A stretch of 64,000 nucleotides of DNA, taken from NCBI GenBank assembly GCA_017311315.1, contig CM029670.1, forward strand, positions 24,455,449 through 24,519,448. The letters are read 5' to 3'. Shown in pieces: positions 20,224 through 32,066 of this stretch. The stretch is from Dendrocalamus latiflorus (taxonomy: Eukaryota; Streptophyta; Magnoliopsida; Poales; Poaceae). The position numbers and the translations under genes are program-made. Each line of letters starts with the position of its first letter. The first letter of the stretch is position 1. Under the pieces are notes generated by a model. It was not told the origin of the DNA. It saw only the letters and a program-made list of their open reading frames with translations, and made no database searches.

Positions 20224-21878
20224 TCAAGGGCGGACATGGGAACTTAACCAGATATAGTTCTATTTCAAAATACTTTGTGGGTGGGAATGGAAAAGTGGAA
20301 GGGCTGTGGAATGCCCTGATTTGAATTGTCCTGGTGTCGTCCCAGTGGTAAGTTAAGCGGCTATAACGCTGAAAGATGCTATATGGTACAGATGCCATGT
20401 AACGGTGGATGGAATCTGGATCGCTATTATTATTGCATTCTCTTGAACATTATGCTTTTGTTCAAAACTGCTAGGTTTTAGGAAATTTCTATGTATTATA
20501 TTTTTAAATAATGGTAACATTTCTCACAAATAAAATGTCAGGAAGAATAAATAGAATCGTAAGAATGGAAGATGGCTGTTTATGGTAACCACATAAAGAA
20601 GTTGGTGGATTCATGATTGATCATAAGAGGGATAATGATAGTGTGGAGTCTAGGAGAAATAAATTTGGTGGAGCGTAATTGAATATACAGGCTAGATAGA
20701 TGATTTAAATGATTTTGGAGAATTAGGGAGTGCAAAGGTATTTGCTGGATTATGACACTGATAATTTAAAACTCTTGGGAGATATTGGCGATAATGGAAT
20801 TAATAGGATTGGATTATACACTAGATGGATGAATTGAATTTCTGGAAATATTGGAGGAATCATAATAAGTAGTGGATTATAATCTTGATAAGTGTATTCT
20901 CGGTGGAGGTATACTAGTGAATTAGTTAGTGATAGATAATGGAAAATGAGATTGATTATTAGAAGAATGAATTTATGGTTTTGGATCAATAACAAAAAGG
21001 ATTGAATATGAATGATTTTAGTGGATTTAAAATCAATGGTGTTAATTAATCATGGGAAGATGAATACAAATTTCAAGATTGGATTATTAGGAATTTAGAA
21101 CACAGAAGGTATTGGTGGATTCAAAATGATTAATGATACTCGCTATTTGGAATTTTAGACAGCACTCAATATGGAAAGTATGAGTTCGGTGGATTAATTA
21201 AATAATATTAGATAAATGATGTCACTAGTTGTTCGGAGATTTAGGCAGCAATTGATTGGTGGATCGTATAATTGATGTTACTTGCTGTTTGGAGTCTTAG
21301 ACAGCAATCAATAAAGAAAGTGTATTTTGGTGGATTAAGTCGATTATGGTAGTCACTAGGTGGCGTATAGGCAGTAACAATAACACAATGATTAAATAAT
21401 AGCAAAGCTGCTAAAAGCGATTTTTGGCAAATAAAATAACCTGAGCCTCTCCTTTGTTAAGCCATGCATACTATTTATTTGCATTCTGTGTATTGGCTCA
21501 CGGAGCACGGGGTTGGAGTGCTCACGCTCGCTTTTGCGACAAAATTCAGCATCAGGAATCAAATCACCTCGCCTCAGCAACAAGGTTGGACAAGCTGGTA
21601 GAAAAGATGAAGATGTCAAGGGCTAGGTCACGCACCTCCAGTTGGCTACCTGTGGGCATGTCCTGAAGGTCTCACCTGTGTGCTTCGTTTTTCCGCTGCT
21701 GCAGTTTATTGATTTCGGCCTAATCGGCCCATGTGTAAGTTTACTATTATATTTATGCTTCCGCATGATATGTACTTTGATATTCAGAACTGTAATCTGT
21801 GAGCACTATCTACTGATCCAGGGAATAGTGCGGTGGAATCACAGAGGATTCCAGATTGTAATATCTGGGGCTCCCACA

Positions 21879-22200
21879 ATTGCTTTGGATGACAGCTACG
21901 CTTAAGAATTTTGGCATAGAATTGGATTGTGTTCTACTTTTTGTGATAACACTAGTGCTATTAGTATTGCTAATAATCCAGTTCAACAGCCAAGAACCAA
22001 ACACATTGATATTCGCTATCACTTCCTTACAAACCATGTGGAAAAGGGAGATGTTGTCTTACACTTTATTGATTTTGATTCTCATGTTGCTAATATTTTC
22101 ACCAAACTACTTAATTCTTCTCATTTTGCTCATTTGTGGAGTGATTTGGGTGTAATGCATCCTGTGGGATTATTCCGAGGGGGAGCTTGTTGGTTGTAGT
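21879..22200 (+). pseudogene. Copia1 RNase H C-terminus, downstream of the insertion
   Basis: Copia1 resumes at the target duplication ATTGC. Translation matches Copia2 RNase H: DNTSAISIANNPVQ, HIDIRYHFLTNHVEKGD, and FDSHVANIFTK. Several frame changes are visible (for example between 21900 and 21930). A purine tract (GAGGGGGAGCTT, about 22178) follows the end of pol, as in Copia2 at about 63461. Confidence 0.8.
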
Positions 22201-23302
22201 GGTGTCAGAACCTTTGTTTATTGTACTTGTCAAATAATTCATCCAGACCAAGTCTTTGAAGTCAACCGAGTAAAAGAGTTTTCTTCATTATATTTACTCA
22301 TACATTGTGTAGATTTGATTATGACTGGTTATAATTAATTTTCTACAATTGAACTAAAGTATGACATGGCAGAACACTTTGACTAGATTGATTATAGATA
22401 GTATTTTGTGATGTTCATCTAAAAGGATTAGCATAATTGTGAGTCTTATTTTAAATCTTGACTATGAGGCTCGTAAGTTTTATATTGCAATCTTTCTAAG
22501 ATCACTCAGTTATCATGTCATATAAAAAATCGAAAAGTACAAAATGAAAAGATTTATGCTTCAAGCATGCCATGGTTAAGCAAAAGGAAAAGCACAAAAA
22601 GTGCACAAATGAAAAGAAGTCTGCTTCAAACATGCCACCATAAAAAAATGTGCTACAAAGTTGAGCATGTCATCATGAAAAGAAGTATGCTACAATCATT
22701 CCACATGCCTAAAGTTCGAGTGTGGAGCAATAGGTTGCTATATGAGACTGCTAGCTCGTCTATACTTAAAGTTTGCTTCACTTTTAGGTTTTGCCTTTTT
22801 GTTGTGATATCTTATTGTTCTCTTTATAATTGTTTTAGCCATTGTTGAGATGCATGTCACATATATAAATTGCTTAATCATGTTGAAAAACTTTTTTTGA
22901 TATTGCTATATGATGTATGACTTTATATGATCTAGGTAGCTCTGCTCAAATAGATGGCTTGGTCAAATTATTAAATCAATTCAAAGTGATTTGTATAACC
23001 TACAAAGCTTCTTGATTTTTACTCTCATGACTCCTTGGAATTATCTCTCTCTGAATCTCTTGATGATTACATTGCCAAAGGGGGAGAAATTAGAAGAAAA
23101 GGGGAGAATGAATTTTCAATTGCGTACAACTTAAGAAAGGGGGAGAAATTTTAGAAAAATTATTCTCTAGAGTTTCTAGGAGTTTTTTAGTTGCTTTTGC
23201 TATTTTTGAGTAGCTTTTACTGTTGCTGTGGTTTGCTTTGAAACTTTCTTTTCGCAAATGATGCATTTGCGGTGTTGGCAATGTATTCATTAAAGGGGAG
23301 AT
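22201..23302 (+). other. Copia1 3' non-coding region with repeated motifs and several PPT-like tracts
   Basis: About 1.1 kb between pol and the 3' LTR with no credible gene. Positions 22540-22720 contain an imperfect repeat built around AAAAGAAGTATGCT and CATGCCACCAT. The words GGGGGAGAAAT (about 23079 and 23139) and AAAGGGGAGAT (23293) occur three times before the LTR. Sirevirus-type elements are known for repeated PPT-like motifs in this region. The last tract, immediately before TGTTACACC, is the best PPT candidate. Confidence 0.6.
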
Positions 23303-24094
23303 TGTTACACCATGTATAGTCGTGATTAAAAATGATGATGAATAATTGAAATTTGGATTTCTTTGGAATGTGCTTTGCGAAAGTTTTGGTCGATCGCAGT
23401 AAAATGTTTTTGCTCCGAGTGGTTTTGAGTTGTAATAAAGAAGCTGATCGATCCAGTCTGATCAGTGAAGACATTTAGTTCATCTGATCTTCATCTAAGT
23501 CATTTACAGTCCAATCAGTGTTGGAACATTTAGACCAGTCCGAAGAGTTACTTGTTTTTTGACCATTAATTTACGATTGGGTGGATCAACTGGTTGCGAC
23601 TATTCATGCCAGTCTGGAAGATAGAGCGATCATTTTTTAATCATCTAGGATCGGATGGTGTTCGAGTGGTCCAGGTGGATCAAATGGTGTTCAAGTACCA
23701 TCGGAGGTCTGAACGGCTTTACGACCATTCTAAGTCGATCACTGTAGACTTTGACCACGACACCTTTTGACCACAGTAGCTTTTGATTATGGTAGTCTTT
23801 GACCACGTCTGCCTTCGACCATGTTCGGCTTCGATCACGTCCGGCTTCGATCACGTTCAACTTCGACTACGACAGAACGACCACTGATCGATAGTAATAG
23901 ACTTTGAGATCGATAGTCGTAGACTTTGTGATCGGTACAGTAGACCTTGTGGTCTGTTATTATTGTCTTAAACTTCACGATCAATAGTCCAAGGCTTTTG
24001 CAATTGGTTGTCGTAGGCTTCACAGTCTGTACTCGTAGACTTTATGGTCAGTACGAGTGCTTTAGTTCCTGCGATCTTCAAGTACCTCGAGCAC

Positions 24095-24861
24095 TGTTGG
24101 ACCCTGGAGCAACAACTTTTAGATCCTTTGTGTAAATTGCATAAGTCCAGGATCAGCTAGTGCACAACAAAGATAAATATCAATCATAATGATATTTATT
24201 AACTAGATATGGGAATGATTGCCAAAGTTTACATCTACGACCCATAGGCCAAATTTAAATGATAGCAGCAGAAGAAATATGAAAGGGCTCAGATAACTTA
24301 TTTTTCAGCAGCAGCAGCAGAAAAATAACTTATTTTGCAGCAGCAGCAGCAGCAGAAGAAATGTATGATAGCAGCAGCAGAACAATTCAGCAGTAGTTTT
24401 GAAATTTTATTTTTCTATTTTGATTTTCAAAAAACTTAAGAAAACCCAAAGGGCTCAGATAAATATGAAAGAAATTCCAAAAATTCTAAGCAAATTCATA
24501 AAAATTCCTGGAACCATTTTGGACACTGAAAAAATATTTCCAACTTATTTTGCTATAAGTTTTATACTTAAAATATTTTTTAATTTGAAAATTAGATTTT
24601 ATACTCCATAAAATTTAGATAAAGCCAAATAAGCCTAAGTAATTAATTTGAAATAGGATTTTTAGAAAAATTCAAAGTATCCTTTATTTAATAATAGTTT
24701 TAGGTTTTTACATAAATTATTTTTCAAATACAGACCATTTAAATGCAAAAAAACTGGGAAATTTAAACATAAAATTCAGGCAACTAAAATAAAAGTTTTT
24801 TTTTCAAATCAAATTATTTTTTTCTCATTGAAAATTTGAAATAAATAGCTGGGCTGTTACA
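24095..24861 (-). mobile_element. Short gypsy-type LTR nested in the Copia1 LTR
   Basis: On the minus strand the segment begins TGTAACAGCCC and ends GGGTCCAACA, like the other gypsy LTRs here (TGTAACATCC to GGGTCCCGACA). The words near its end ('gcactagc', 'tcctggac') match those near 32680 and 17690. It is 767 bp and lacks the GC-rich core and the double palindrome, so it is internally deleted. Flanks AGCAC and CTCAT do not form a target duplication. Confidence 0.55.
24307..24383. repeat. CAG/GCA trinucleotide repeats
   Basis: Three short arrays of CAGCAG repeats separated by AT-rich spacers, inside the nested minus-strand LTR. Confidence 0.85.
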
Positions 24862-25279
24862 CTCATGTTGGGCCAGTGGTTAACTGATCTGGTCATAGCG
24901 TTTGTCAGTGATTCTCGATGGTCGGCGCTACAGTTCTTGGTGATGATAGTCCATGCTACAGTAGTAGGTAGGTATTCGATGATCGGTGAATAGTGTTTGA
25001 AGGAAAAATACTCTAAGGTTTTGGTACTCGGAAGATGGGAGCACTCGGTAGTCGGAAGGACTTGGTTCTCAGTAGACAGTAGCGATGCTTGTTTTTCCTT
25101 TGTGTTTTTAGTGGAGCGATGGTAATTCCCGAATACTTGTTATTTTTGAGTAATCATTGTACTAGCGGTCGTGATGAGTGATCTAGGGTTGATTTGCAGA
25201 AAGCAATGGAATTGGTGGTCATAGACGACTTGGTTGATGGTCGTGGATGGTTTTGTTCTTGTCTATTGATGGACAAGGG

Positions 25280-25287
<8 letters not shown>

Positions 25288-25318
<31 letters not shown>
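25288..25318. repeat. (GT)n microsatellite, ~15 units
   Basis: Uninterrupted GT/TG dinucleotide run in the Copia1 3' LTR. Confidence 0.95.
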
Positions 25319-25319
<1 letters not shown>

Positions 25320-26064
25320 TGATAACAGTCAAGTTGTAGAGAACTTGTGCCAAAAATGTTTCTTTGGCCTTTGCATGTGCAGGATTGCGTGGAGACGATC
25401 ATGGTCAGTGACGATGAGGACCTAGACTAGGATGGGGAGATCTAAGGTCTAGATGGTTGAGGATGTCATGCAAGGTGGTCGAGCTAACGCTGGAGCACAT
25501 GGAGATCAAAGGTGGTGATGTGTGGAGAAGCTACAGGCAGTGTGGTCCTAGAGGCTTCGACACGGAAGTTGATGAGGCTACGAGAGGTGTGTCCTAGAGG
25601 CTTCGTCACGTTGTGAGTTAGGAGTTGTAGATGGAGTCCACAACTGAGAAGATTGAGTGTTTGGATAAAACCCATGTTAGAAAGGGTTTCGGGTCCCTTA
25701 ATTTGAGGTAGAGATAAGATTATGTGTTTATGTTTGAGTTAAACATGATTTAGGGCTCTAGCATATAAAAGCAGGTAGAGGATAAGGGTTTGAGTTGTGG
25801 TTTTTGGAGGTAGATTTTATGCTAGGGTTTTAGAGGTGCTTGTGAGGGCACTTTGTAAATGCATGAAAATTCAGCAATAAAGAATATCTTGAATCAATCT
25901 GGTTCATGATTTGTGGTGATTGCTGTTTAGGCAACGCGTACGACTACGAGCAAAGTTGAGCATCAAGTGTTCATTCGAGCGGTCGGATTATTCATCGACT
26001 ACATAGTATTTCAAGAAACGGAGGCAATCATTCACCCCCTTGGATTGCATCATACGATCCTACA

Positions 26065-26348
26065 TTAGCCCATACTTATTGCTGTAAATTAGGGAGATTA
26101 GTTCATTTGTCAGTTGGTCTTATATAGAATATTGTGTCTAAGATTCATCGATTGATATGGTAATTGCAGTGCCATAGGTGCATAGATATTATGTTTTCGT
26201 ATGTGTGTAGAGAATAAACTTCTAGAATACTAGAAAGAACACAAAATTTTTTCCTATAAATGTACTAGAATAAAACCTTTCAAGTAGTTGTTTGTAGCAA
26301 TGTTAGAATTAGATATTTTTTGGTGAATCTTAAGATATATTTTTGACC
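26065..26348. other. Unassigned sequence
   Basis: AT-rich, no gene or repeat recognised. Together with 30989 onward it is the pre-insertion site of the element at 26354-30983. Confidence 0.5.
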
Positions 26349-26353
26349 GTAAG

Positions 26354-27290
26354 TGATGTTACCACGCCACAAATATATACGACCATAGCACCCAATATCA
26401 AGATTAAACTAAAGGTGAATTTGTTTCTTCAACTTCAAAATATTTTAAATGAGAATATGATGCTACCTAATGATGAAAAAATATATTTTTGTAGCACCAC
26501 ATCACTTTTGAATCAATTCAAGTAAGAGTTCAAGTTGGACACGTTTTCAAATCCAATTCGGCCTCCAGATCAATTCGGATTCAGCTTGACGGCCCAACTT
26601 CAAATGTGCATAACTTTCACATACGGAGTCCGTTTGAGATCCACGAGTACTTGTTGGAAAGCTTTTCTTGTTCTATTTCCAATGGATCTAGCCTCACCTA
26701 TAAATTCCTTTTATGTGCACTGTAATAATCAAAAGAAAGTGTTGCATTACCTATTTGGGCCAAATTGGGCCTTATAATGCTTGGGCCCAAAGGGAAGGCG
26801 CCCCCTCTCTAGGTCCATATTGTTCACGGCCGTACTATTCCCATGAACAGTATCAAAAATAGTATCACCCCTTATTTCTTAGTTTTATGCGGCTTTTCCT
26901 CCCCTATTTAAGGAGGCCACACACTTCTAGTTTCCTTAGATTTCGTTGAATTTAGGTTTAGCCATTGTGCAAACTTCTGTTCTTCAGTTATGTCATATGA
27001 CCACCTGTCAAGACAGCTTGCAAAATCCCACCTTTTGAACTCAATATAAATATTTGCAATTTCACATTCCTTGTTATCTTGTTCTTGTGTGTTCTTCAGT
27101 TACATGCAAGAATAGACCTTCTGGTCAGGTCAACCGCGCTCTTGGCAGAGTTGATAACAACTTGGAGTGTGGTTCAGCGATTGCTAAGGCACAAGCGACG
27201 TCGTACGGTTGTAGTCGGATCGCAAGAGTCACCTCCACTAAAATTGAAGTTATCATCCTATCAGAAGATCAGGACCCCATTACCACATTA
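26354..27290 (+). repeat. 5' LTR of the non-autonomous element
   Basis: Begins TGATGTTACC, ends CCACATTA. Contains a TATTTAAG-type promoter candidate near 26908 and a conserved 'catttgtgcaaacttctgtt'-like leader seen in both LTRs (26963 and 30657). Confidence 0.85.
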
Positions 27291-27292
27291 GG

Positions 27293-27304
27293 TGGTATCA
27301 GAGC
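27293..27304 (+). promoter_or_regulatory. Primer-binding site (initiator tRNA-Met)
   Basis: TGGTATCAGAGC, the common plant retrotransposon site complementary to the 3' end of initiator tRNA-Met, 2 bp after the LTR. Confidence 0.85.
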
Positions 27305-28338
27305 TTTAGTTGACTGGTAGAAATTTCTTGTATCCCTAGTTAGTAGATTGGTTTTTATGTCCTATCATCCAAAAAAATTGCGCCACAAAAAGAGTTAATT
27401 CCCACTGTCCAAACCCTGTTGCGCCTTTCAATCTATTAGTTTTGGTTTGCTAAACTGAATTTGTGTCTGTTTTAGCTTTGTCTAGTTGCTGGTCATATCC
27501 TTGATTCCATAAAAATCCAAACAAGAAAATTTTCCCCACTCCAAACCCTAAGTCTAATTTGGCTGATTTTTCCTCTCTCTGCAGCCACCACCACAAAAGC
27601 CATAACTTTTGATTCTGTGATCCTTTTTGAGTGAGACTATCGCCATTAGATTTCTAAATTTTTTATCTATCTTGCTGCAAAATTTCGTTTCATTACAGTA
27701 TAGCAGTAAAAAGATATCTGCAGTGAAAGTTGACGTAAAATTCTGATTTGAATCTGCAACAATCAGCAATTGTGATTTTTGTGTGAAATTTTCGGTCAGT
27801 TTCCAGAAGTTTGATCAAAAATAAAAATTGTAGAAAAAGCCGTTAGAAAACAAAAAAAAGAATCATTGAAAAAGAAGCAGCTGTCAAAAAGTTACGGCCG
27901 AAATACGGATGTCCTATCTAGTGGGCAGAAATCTGCAATTCTCATATTTGTGTCAATCCTTGTTCTTTTCAATTCCATATTGCATTCTATTGAATTATCT
28001 AGTGTCTACCACTCCTATACGTTGTTATACACTTATTTAGCCTTCATCCTTCCTTGTTTGATCAGCAACAAAATACGAACTATAATTCAATTCTATGTAA
28101 TTTCTAAAATTAATTGATTGTTTCCCCTTGCAACAAAATACATAGCCTAACCAAGCTCCACTTTTCTACTAACCAAATAGGTCTCGCTATACCGGCAATC
28201 GCTATACTCATCACTAAGTCAGATTTATCACGAACCAACCACCGGTTGTACCACCTGTTTGTTTTGGTACGAACTTGTAAGAAATTGGCAAGAGCTTGAG
28301 AGATGTGTGACTTGATTTGAGACTCTATATCCTAGTAG

Positions 28339-28908
28339 TTGATAGGAACATATAATTGTGATTTGTTTTCTTGTTTTCTACTAACAATAACAGGCTTGAG
28401 AAAATGGGTAGATTACGATGATATCGTGGGCATATTTGAACTCAAAGGGAAACAACTACCGGTATACATCTCGCCACTCACCGCTAAGAGTGCATCGTCG
28501 GACTACTTCTTGTGGGTTACTATGTTGGTTAGCTACTTTGAAAGACATGGTCTTGATCCTTTTGAGAAGATGAGCATGGCAATGACAGCGCTAATTGATG
28601 ATGTTCAACATTGGTGGTCGAATCTCGAGTTCCACTACATGTACACATGGGAGGAGATGAAGAAGAAATTGTGACATTGTTTTGTACCTTCACCACCCAT
28701 GGTCACAAGCTAGGTGCAACCTAAGGTAACTGAAAATGCTGACATTGTTTTGACTCCTACTCTATCTACAGATACCGCTGAGACGCTTGAAAAGATGAAA
28801 GGTGATCTGGTGCATCTTTTATCATTAGAGGAGAAGTTTGAGGTACCTATAGTATCTGATGACGACGATAATGACAAGTTACTAATTTGGTGCTACAACA
28901 AGAGATAG
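28339..28908 (+). pseudogene. Gag relic of the non-autonomous element
   Basis: Positions 28339-28674 encode a segment with FERHGLDPFEKMSMAMTALIDD, then HWWSNLEF, then YTWEEMKKKL. This is the pattern of the retrotransposon gag family PF03732 (a WW-containing helix followed by TWEEMKxxL). The frame ends with TGA at 28672; the following codons continue with CFVPSPP, as in gypsy gags. Downstream, 28714-28908 keeps an acidic segment (TAETLEKMKGDLVHLLSLEEKF) up to another stop. No zinc knuckle is visible. Only the capsid part of gag survives, so packaging through this protein is doubtful. Confidence 0.6.
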
Positions 28909-29271
28909 AGCAAACTTGTGAGTATATACCTACTATAGTGCAATCTTTTGATATTCCTTGTGTTGACTTGAACGAACCATGTAATGATCTAAATTATCAT
29001 AAATTTGCATATGTCGAATTAATTACACATAAAGAAATATTTGATAGAATATCCCCTGCTGATGCATTGTGCTACATCATGCTTAATGATGCCGTTAGTT
29101 TCTGACCTTTCATCTCTAAATTCTCTATCTTGCACCTACACCTACTATTTTAAATTAATTGGAGATTTTGGTGTAGACAATCAATTTCTTGCATATCGAA
29201 TATGCATAACTTGTGATCATAAGGATGAATTGAAGCTTGTTGTTTTGAACAACAAATCTTGTTCATTGTGA
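28887..29271 (+). pseudogene. Unrecognised short frames in the non-autonomous element
   Basis: Two overlapping frames (28887-29105 and 29041-29271). The first includes FDIPCVDLNEPCNDLNYHKFAYVELITHKEIFDRISPADALCY split over the reading. Neither resembles RT, protease or integrase. They follow gag in the same direction and could be remnants of an element-specific ORF or random open sequence in AT-rich DNA. I cannot assign a function. Confidence 0.25.
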
Positions 29272-30047
29272 GAGAAAAATAAAATTTAGTGATCATTCAA
29301 TGCCTAACTTATTGAACCATCTAACATTTACAATCTGAATAATGAAATTGATGTATGGAAGAACTTTCAAATCTTTTCACCCTTACTAGATGAATTTGCT
29401 ATTGCTCGATTGAAATCTGATTATATGGATGAGCTTTATTTGATTCCAAAAGTTGTAGCTTTTCCCATGTGTGCCACCACTGCAAGTTTACAACTTCGGA
29501 GATTTGAATTGCATAAATGCTTCATTTACATTTGAAAATCTAGTTACAATAATTGCTGTGTGAGAAATTTTGATTTGCTCATTAACATATATGATTACTC
29601 TTGGGTTAAAAATATGATGACCTTTTATGATCACTGCTATTTTATAACATTAATTGCACAACAACGAAGAACTGTTAAAACAGATGACATATACATATAC
29701 CATGTATACACCTTGGCTTCTTTGTTACCATACTTTCAGCTTATCAAAAGCTGAGGACGGCTTTGTTTGCAAGAAGGGGAGCATGATAAGAACATGTACC
29801 CTATGGATACAACCATATTTGCTATGCTTGTTGTTCCAATTACAAGAGCTCCTACACATCATTTAAATTATCAGGTGAGCTAAATTTAAAAATGTTTTAC
29901 TTTGCTTTATAAAGAACTTATGATATTACATAATGAGAATTCGTTGCATTTGTTATCATGTACCAAGATTTATGATCAAGATCATACAATACGTGAGGCT
30001 ACACATATGTTAAAACCAAGGATGGTTTTCTGTCAAGAAGGAGAGGA

Positions 30048-30983
30048 TGATGTGACCACGCCACATATACATACGACCATAGCATCCAATATCAAGATTG
30101 AACTAAAAGTGAATTCATTTCTTCAGCTTCAAAATATTTTAAATGAGAATATGATGCTACCTAATGATGAAAAAATATATTTTTGTAGCGCCACATCACT
30201 TTTGCACTAATTCATGCAAGAGTTCAAATTGGACACGTTTTGAAATCTAATTCGGCCTCCAGATCAATTCGGATTCAGCCTAACGGCCCAACTTCCAATG
30301 TACATAACTTTCACATACGGAGTTCGTTTGAGGTCCACGAGTACTTGTTGGAAATCTTTTCTTGTCCTCTTTCTAATAGATCTAGCCTCACCTCAAAATT
30401 CCTTCTGTGCGCACCATAATCATCAAAAGAAAGTGTTGTATCACCTATTTAGGCCAAATTGGGTCTTGTAATGCTTGTGCCCAAAAGGAAGGCACCCCCT
30501 CTCTAGGCCCATACTGTTCATGGCTGCACTATTCCTATTAACAGTACCATAAATAGTACCACCCCTTATTTCTTTGTTTTGTGCGGTTTTCCCTCCCCTA
30601 TTTAGGGAGGTCGCACCCTTCTAGTTTCTTTGTATTTCGTTGAATTTAGGTTTAGCCATTGTGCAAACTTCTGTTCTTTGGTTGTGTCAAACGACCACCT
30701 GTCAAGACAGCTTGCGGAATCCCACCTTTCGAACTCAATATAAATATTTGCAATTTCAGATTGCTTGTTATCTTGTTCTTAAATGTTCTTCGGTTGCATG
30801 TAGGAATAGACCTTCGTGGTCAGGTCAACCGCGTTCTTAGCATGGTTGATAACGACTTGGAGTGTGGTTCATGATTTCTAAGGCGCAATCGACGTCGTAG
30901 GTTGTAGTCGGATCGCAAGAGTCACCTCCACCAAAATCGAAGTTGTCATCCTATCAGAAGGTCGGAACCCCATTGCTACATTA
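30048..30983 (+). repeat. 3' LTR of the non-autonomous element
   Basis: Begins TGATGTGACC, ends GCTACATTA, and aligns with the 5' LTR over its full length. The purine tract at 30035-30047 directly precedes it. Confidence 0.85.
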
Positions 30984-30988
30984 GTAAG

Positions 30989-31889
30989 AGTCTTTAGATA
31001 GTTAGGGTATTTTCTCTGTAGAGGTTTGGAAGGTTTCCACTTGGCACTAATCAAATGGCTTGTAATCGTATTTATATGCTATAGAAGAGCTGTAACAAGT
31101 CATATGAGAGGCTTGTAATATAGTGGTATTTTCCTCTTGTAGTAGTATTGTCTCCCTGATTAGGCCATACTTCTAGCACGCTAGTTCATTGTTGAGTTAT
31201 GATTGGGAAGAATTTGGTTTGGCTTTCTTATCTGTCAACTCTGCCACAGAAAGCTAGAACCATGGTTGGCACTGTCACTTGCATATCATACAAAAACATA
31301 ACCAAACAAGGACCAAACCTTAGACATCAAACAAAGAAGTAACGATATTTGTGTGAGGTTTGAGGCTACTATACATGGGTAATCCCCTTCTGAAATTGCA
31401 CAAAATTAATCAATTCATCTTTAGTTTCATAATTCAAGTAATCCACAATACTGGTTATTCATGCTAACAAAATGAAATTTGATGACTGATAGTAGAGCTG
31501 GAGTTGACAACATGTCTTGCAACATAGCTCAAACTATATAGGTTTATTTAGCATATATACTAGTGTAACTATGCAAACTCTTATTCTATGTTCACTAGAT
31601 CAGCACAGGTTTGGTTCCTAGTCTTTTTCCTGACGAAAGTATTTAATTACAATACATATCAAGGGACAAAAAAATTCAAATAACCAAATAGGAGACAAAT
31701 ATGCTCCACACTAAAATATGTAAGAAGTTTCATAGTATACTGCATAACTTAAATTTTATAATACATTTTTTAGCAAGCTTCCTTTTCAGATTATTTATGT
31801 TCTACATATGGATCAAAGTTAGTAACACCATACGGTGTCAGCCCGATGAGAATGATGAGTATTTCACATTAGTTGAGTCTTGTCTTACT
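30989..31889. other. Unassigned AT-rich sequence
   Basis: No coding region, LTR end or repeat recognised. It could be flanking DNA or the undetected start of the Copia3 LTR. Confidence 0.4.
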
Positions 31890-31964
31890 TAATTGAGTTT
31901 GATTTTGTGAGAATTTAATGCCACCTACGCTATCTGGAAGCACTGGACAAACTGGCCTAGAATG

Positions 31965-32066
31965 GCGGTTTGATCACAGATGGGGTGTAGCCAAACTGAC
32001 ATTGGCTTGCAGTCTGACCGGTGTGTCTGGGAGGTCTGACCGGCTTGCTAGCTGTGGACAAACCGG
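31965..32066. repeat. Palindrome cluster in Copia3 LTR, upstream part
   Basis: Degenerate CGGTCTGACCG-type units near 31966, 32010 and 32032, and a half unit (ACCGG) at 32062, with steps of 22, 23 or 44 bp. Related in sequence to the array at 1056-1206. Confidence 0.65.

Larger units (their letters stand above)
17751..21878 (+). mobile_element. Second gypsy LTR of the composite, 5'-truncated
   Basis: GC-rich core remnant (17751-18050), AT-rich tail, then motifs shared with 40450-42242 and 53960-55927: a paragraph around 19290 with the 'gccaggcgagtcaatacttt' word, the double palindrome at 20200-20223, and the end block from about 21440. It ends TCTGGGGCTCCCACA at 21878, right before the target repeat ATTGC. 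The TGTAACATCC head is missing; the block follows directly on the end of LTR 1. The tail diverges clearly from LTR 1, so the two belong to different subfamilies or an old pair. Confidence 0.65.
7563..21883 (+). mobile_element. Nested gypsy LTR-LTR composite with TSD ATTGC
   Basis: The direct repeat ATTGC at 7563-7567 and 21879-21883 brackets a segment that begins TGTAACATCC and ends CTCCCACA. Removing it rejoins the Copia1 RNase H region, so this is one insertion event plus later changes. Inside are a first LTR (7568-7780 plus about 14197-17750), split by Tat element 1, and a second LTR-like block (17751-21878) that lacks its first several hundred bases. No gag or pol of the host gypsy element lies between the two LTRs, so its internal domain has been deleted. 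Confidence 0.75.
23303..26064 (+). mobile_element. Copia1 3' LTR (with nested minus-strand LTR)
   Basis: Starts TGTTACACC right after the purine tract and ends CGATCCTACA, the same kind of end as the Copia3 LTR (CGATTCTACA at 36830), which is also preceded by a 'cattcaccccc' block. The LTR is about 2.0 kb without the nested insertion at 24095-24861. Its U3-like part (23390-24060) is full of degenerate words such as TTTGACCACG and GTAGACTTTG; the later part includes a GT microsatellite. No 5' LTR partner is in the window. Confidence 0.65.
26349..30988 (+). mobile_element. Complete non-autonomous LTR retrotransposon, TSD GTAAG
   Basis: The target duplication GTAAG lies at 26349-26353 and 30984-30988. 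The LTRs are 937 bp (26354-27290) and 936 bp (30048-30983), both beginning TGATGT and ending ACATTA, a near-perfect terminal inverted repeat. A primer-binding site for initiator tRNA-Met follows the first LTR by 2 bp, and a purine tract (AAGAAGGAGAGGA) abuts the second. The internal region is only 2,757 bp. It has a gag relic (28339-28674 and 28714-28908) but no protease, RT, RNase H or integrase motif in any frame I could read. By eye the first 150 bp of the LTRs differ at about 6-7% of sites. It must have been mobilised in trans; the helper lineage is unknown. Confidence 0.85.

Noticed and set aside
24095..24861. Target-site duplication around the nested minus-strand LTR
   Set aside because: Flanking five-mers AGCAC and CTCAT do not match under any small shift I tried.
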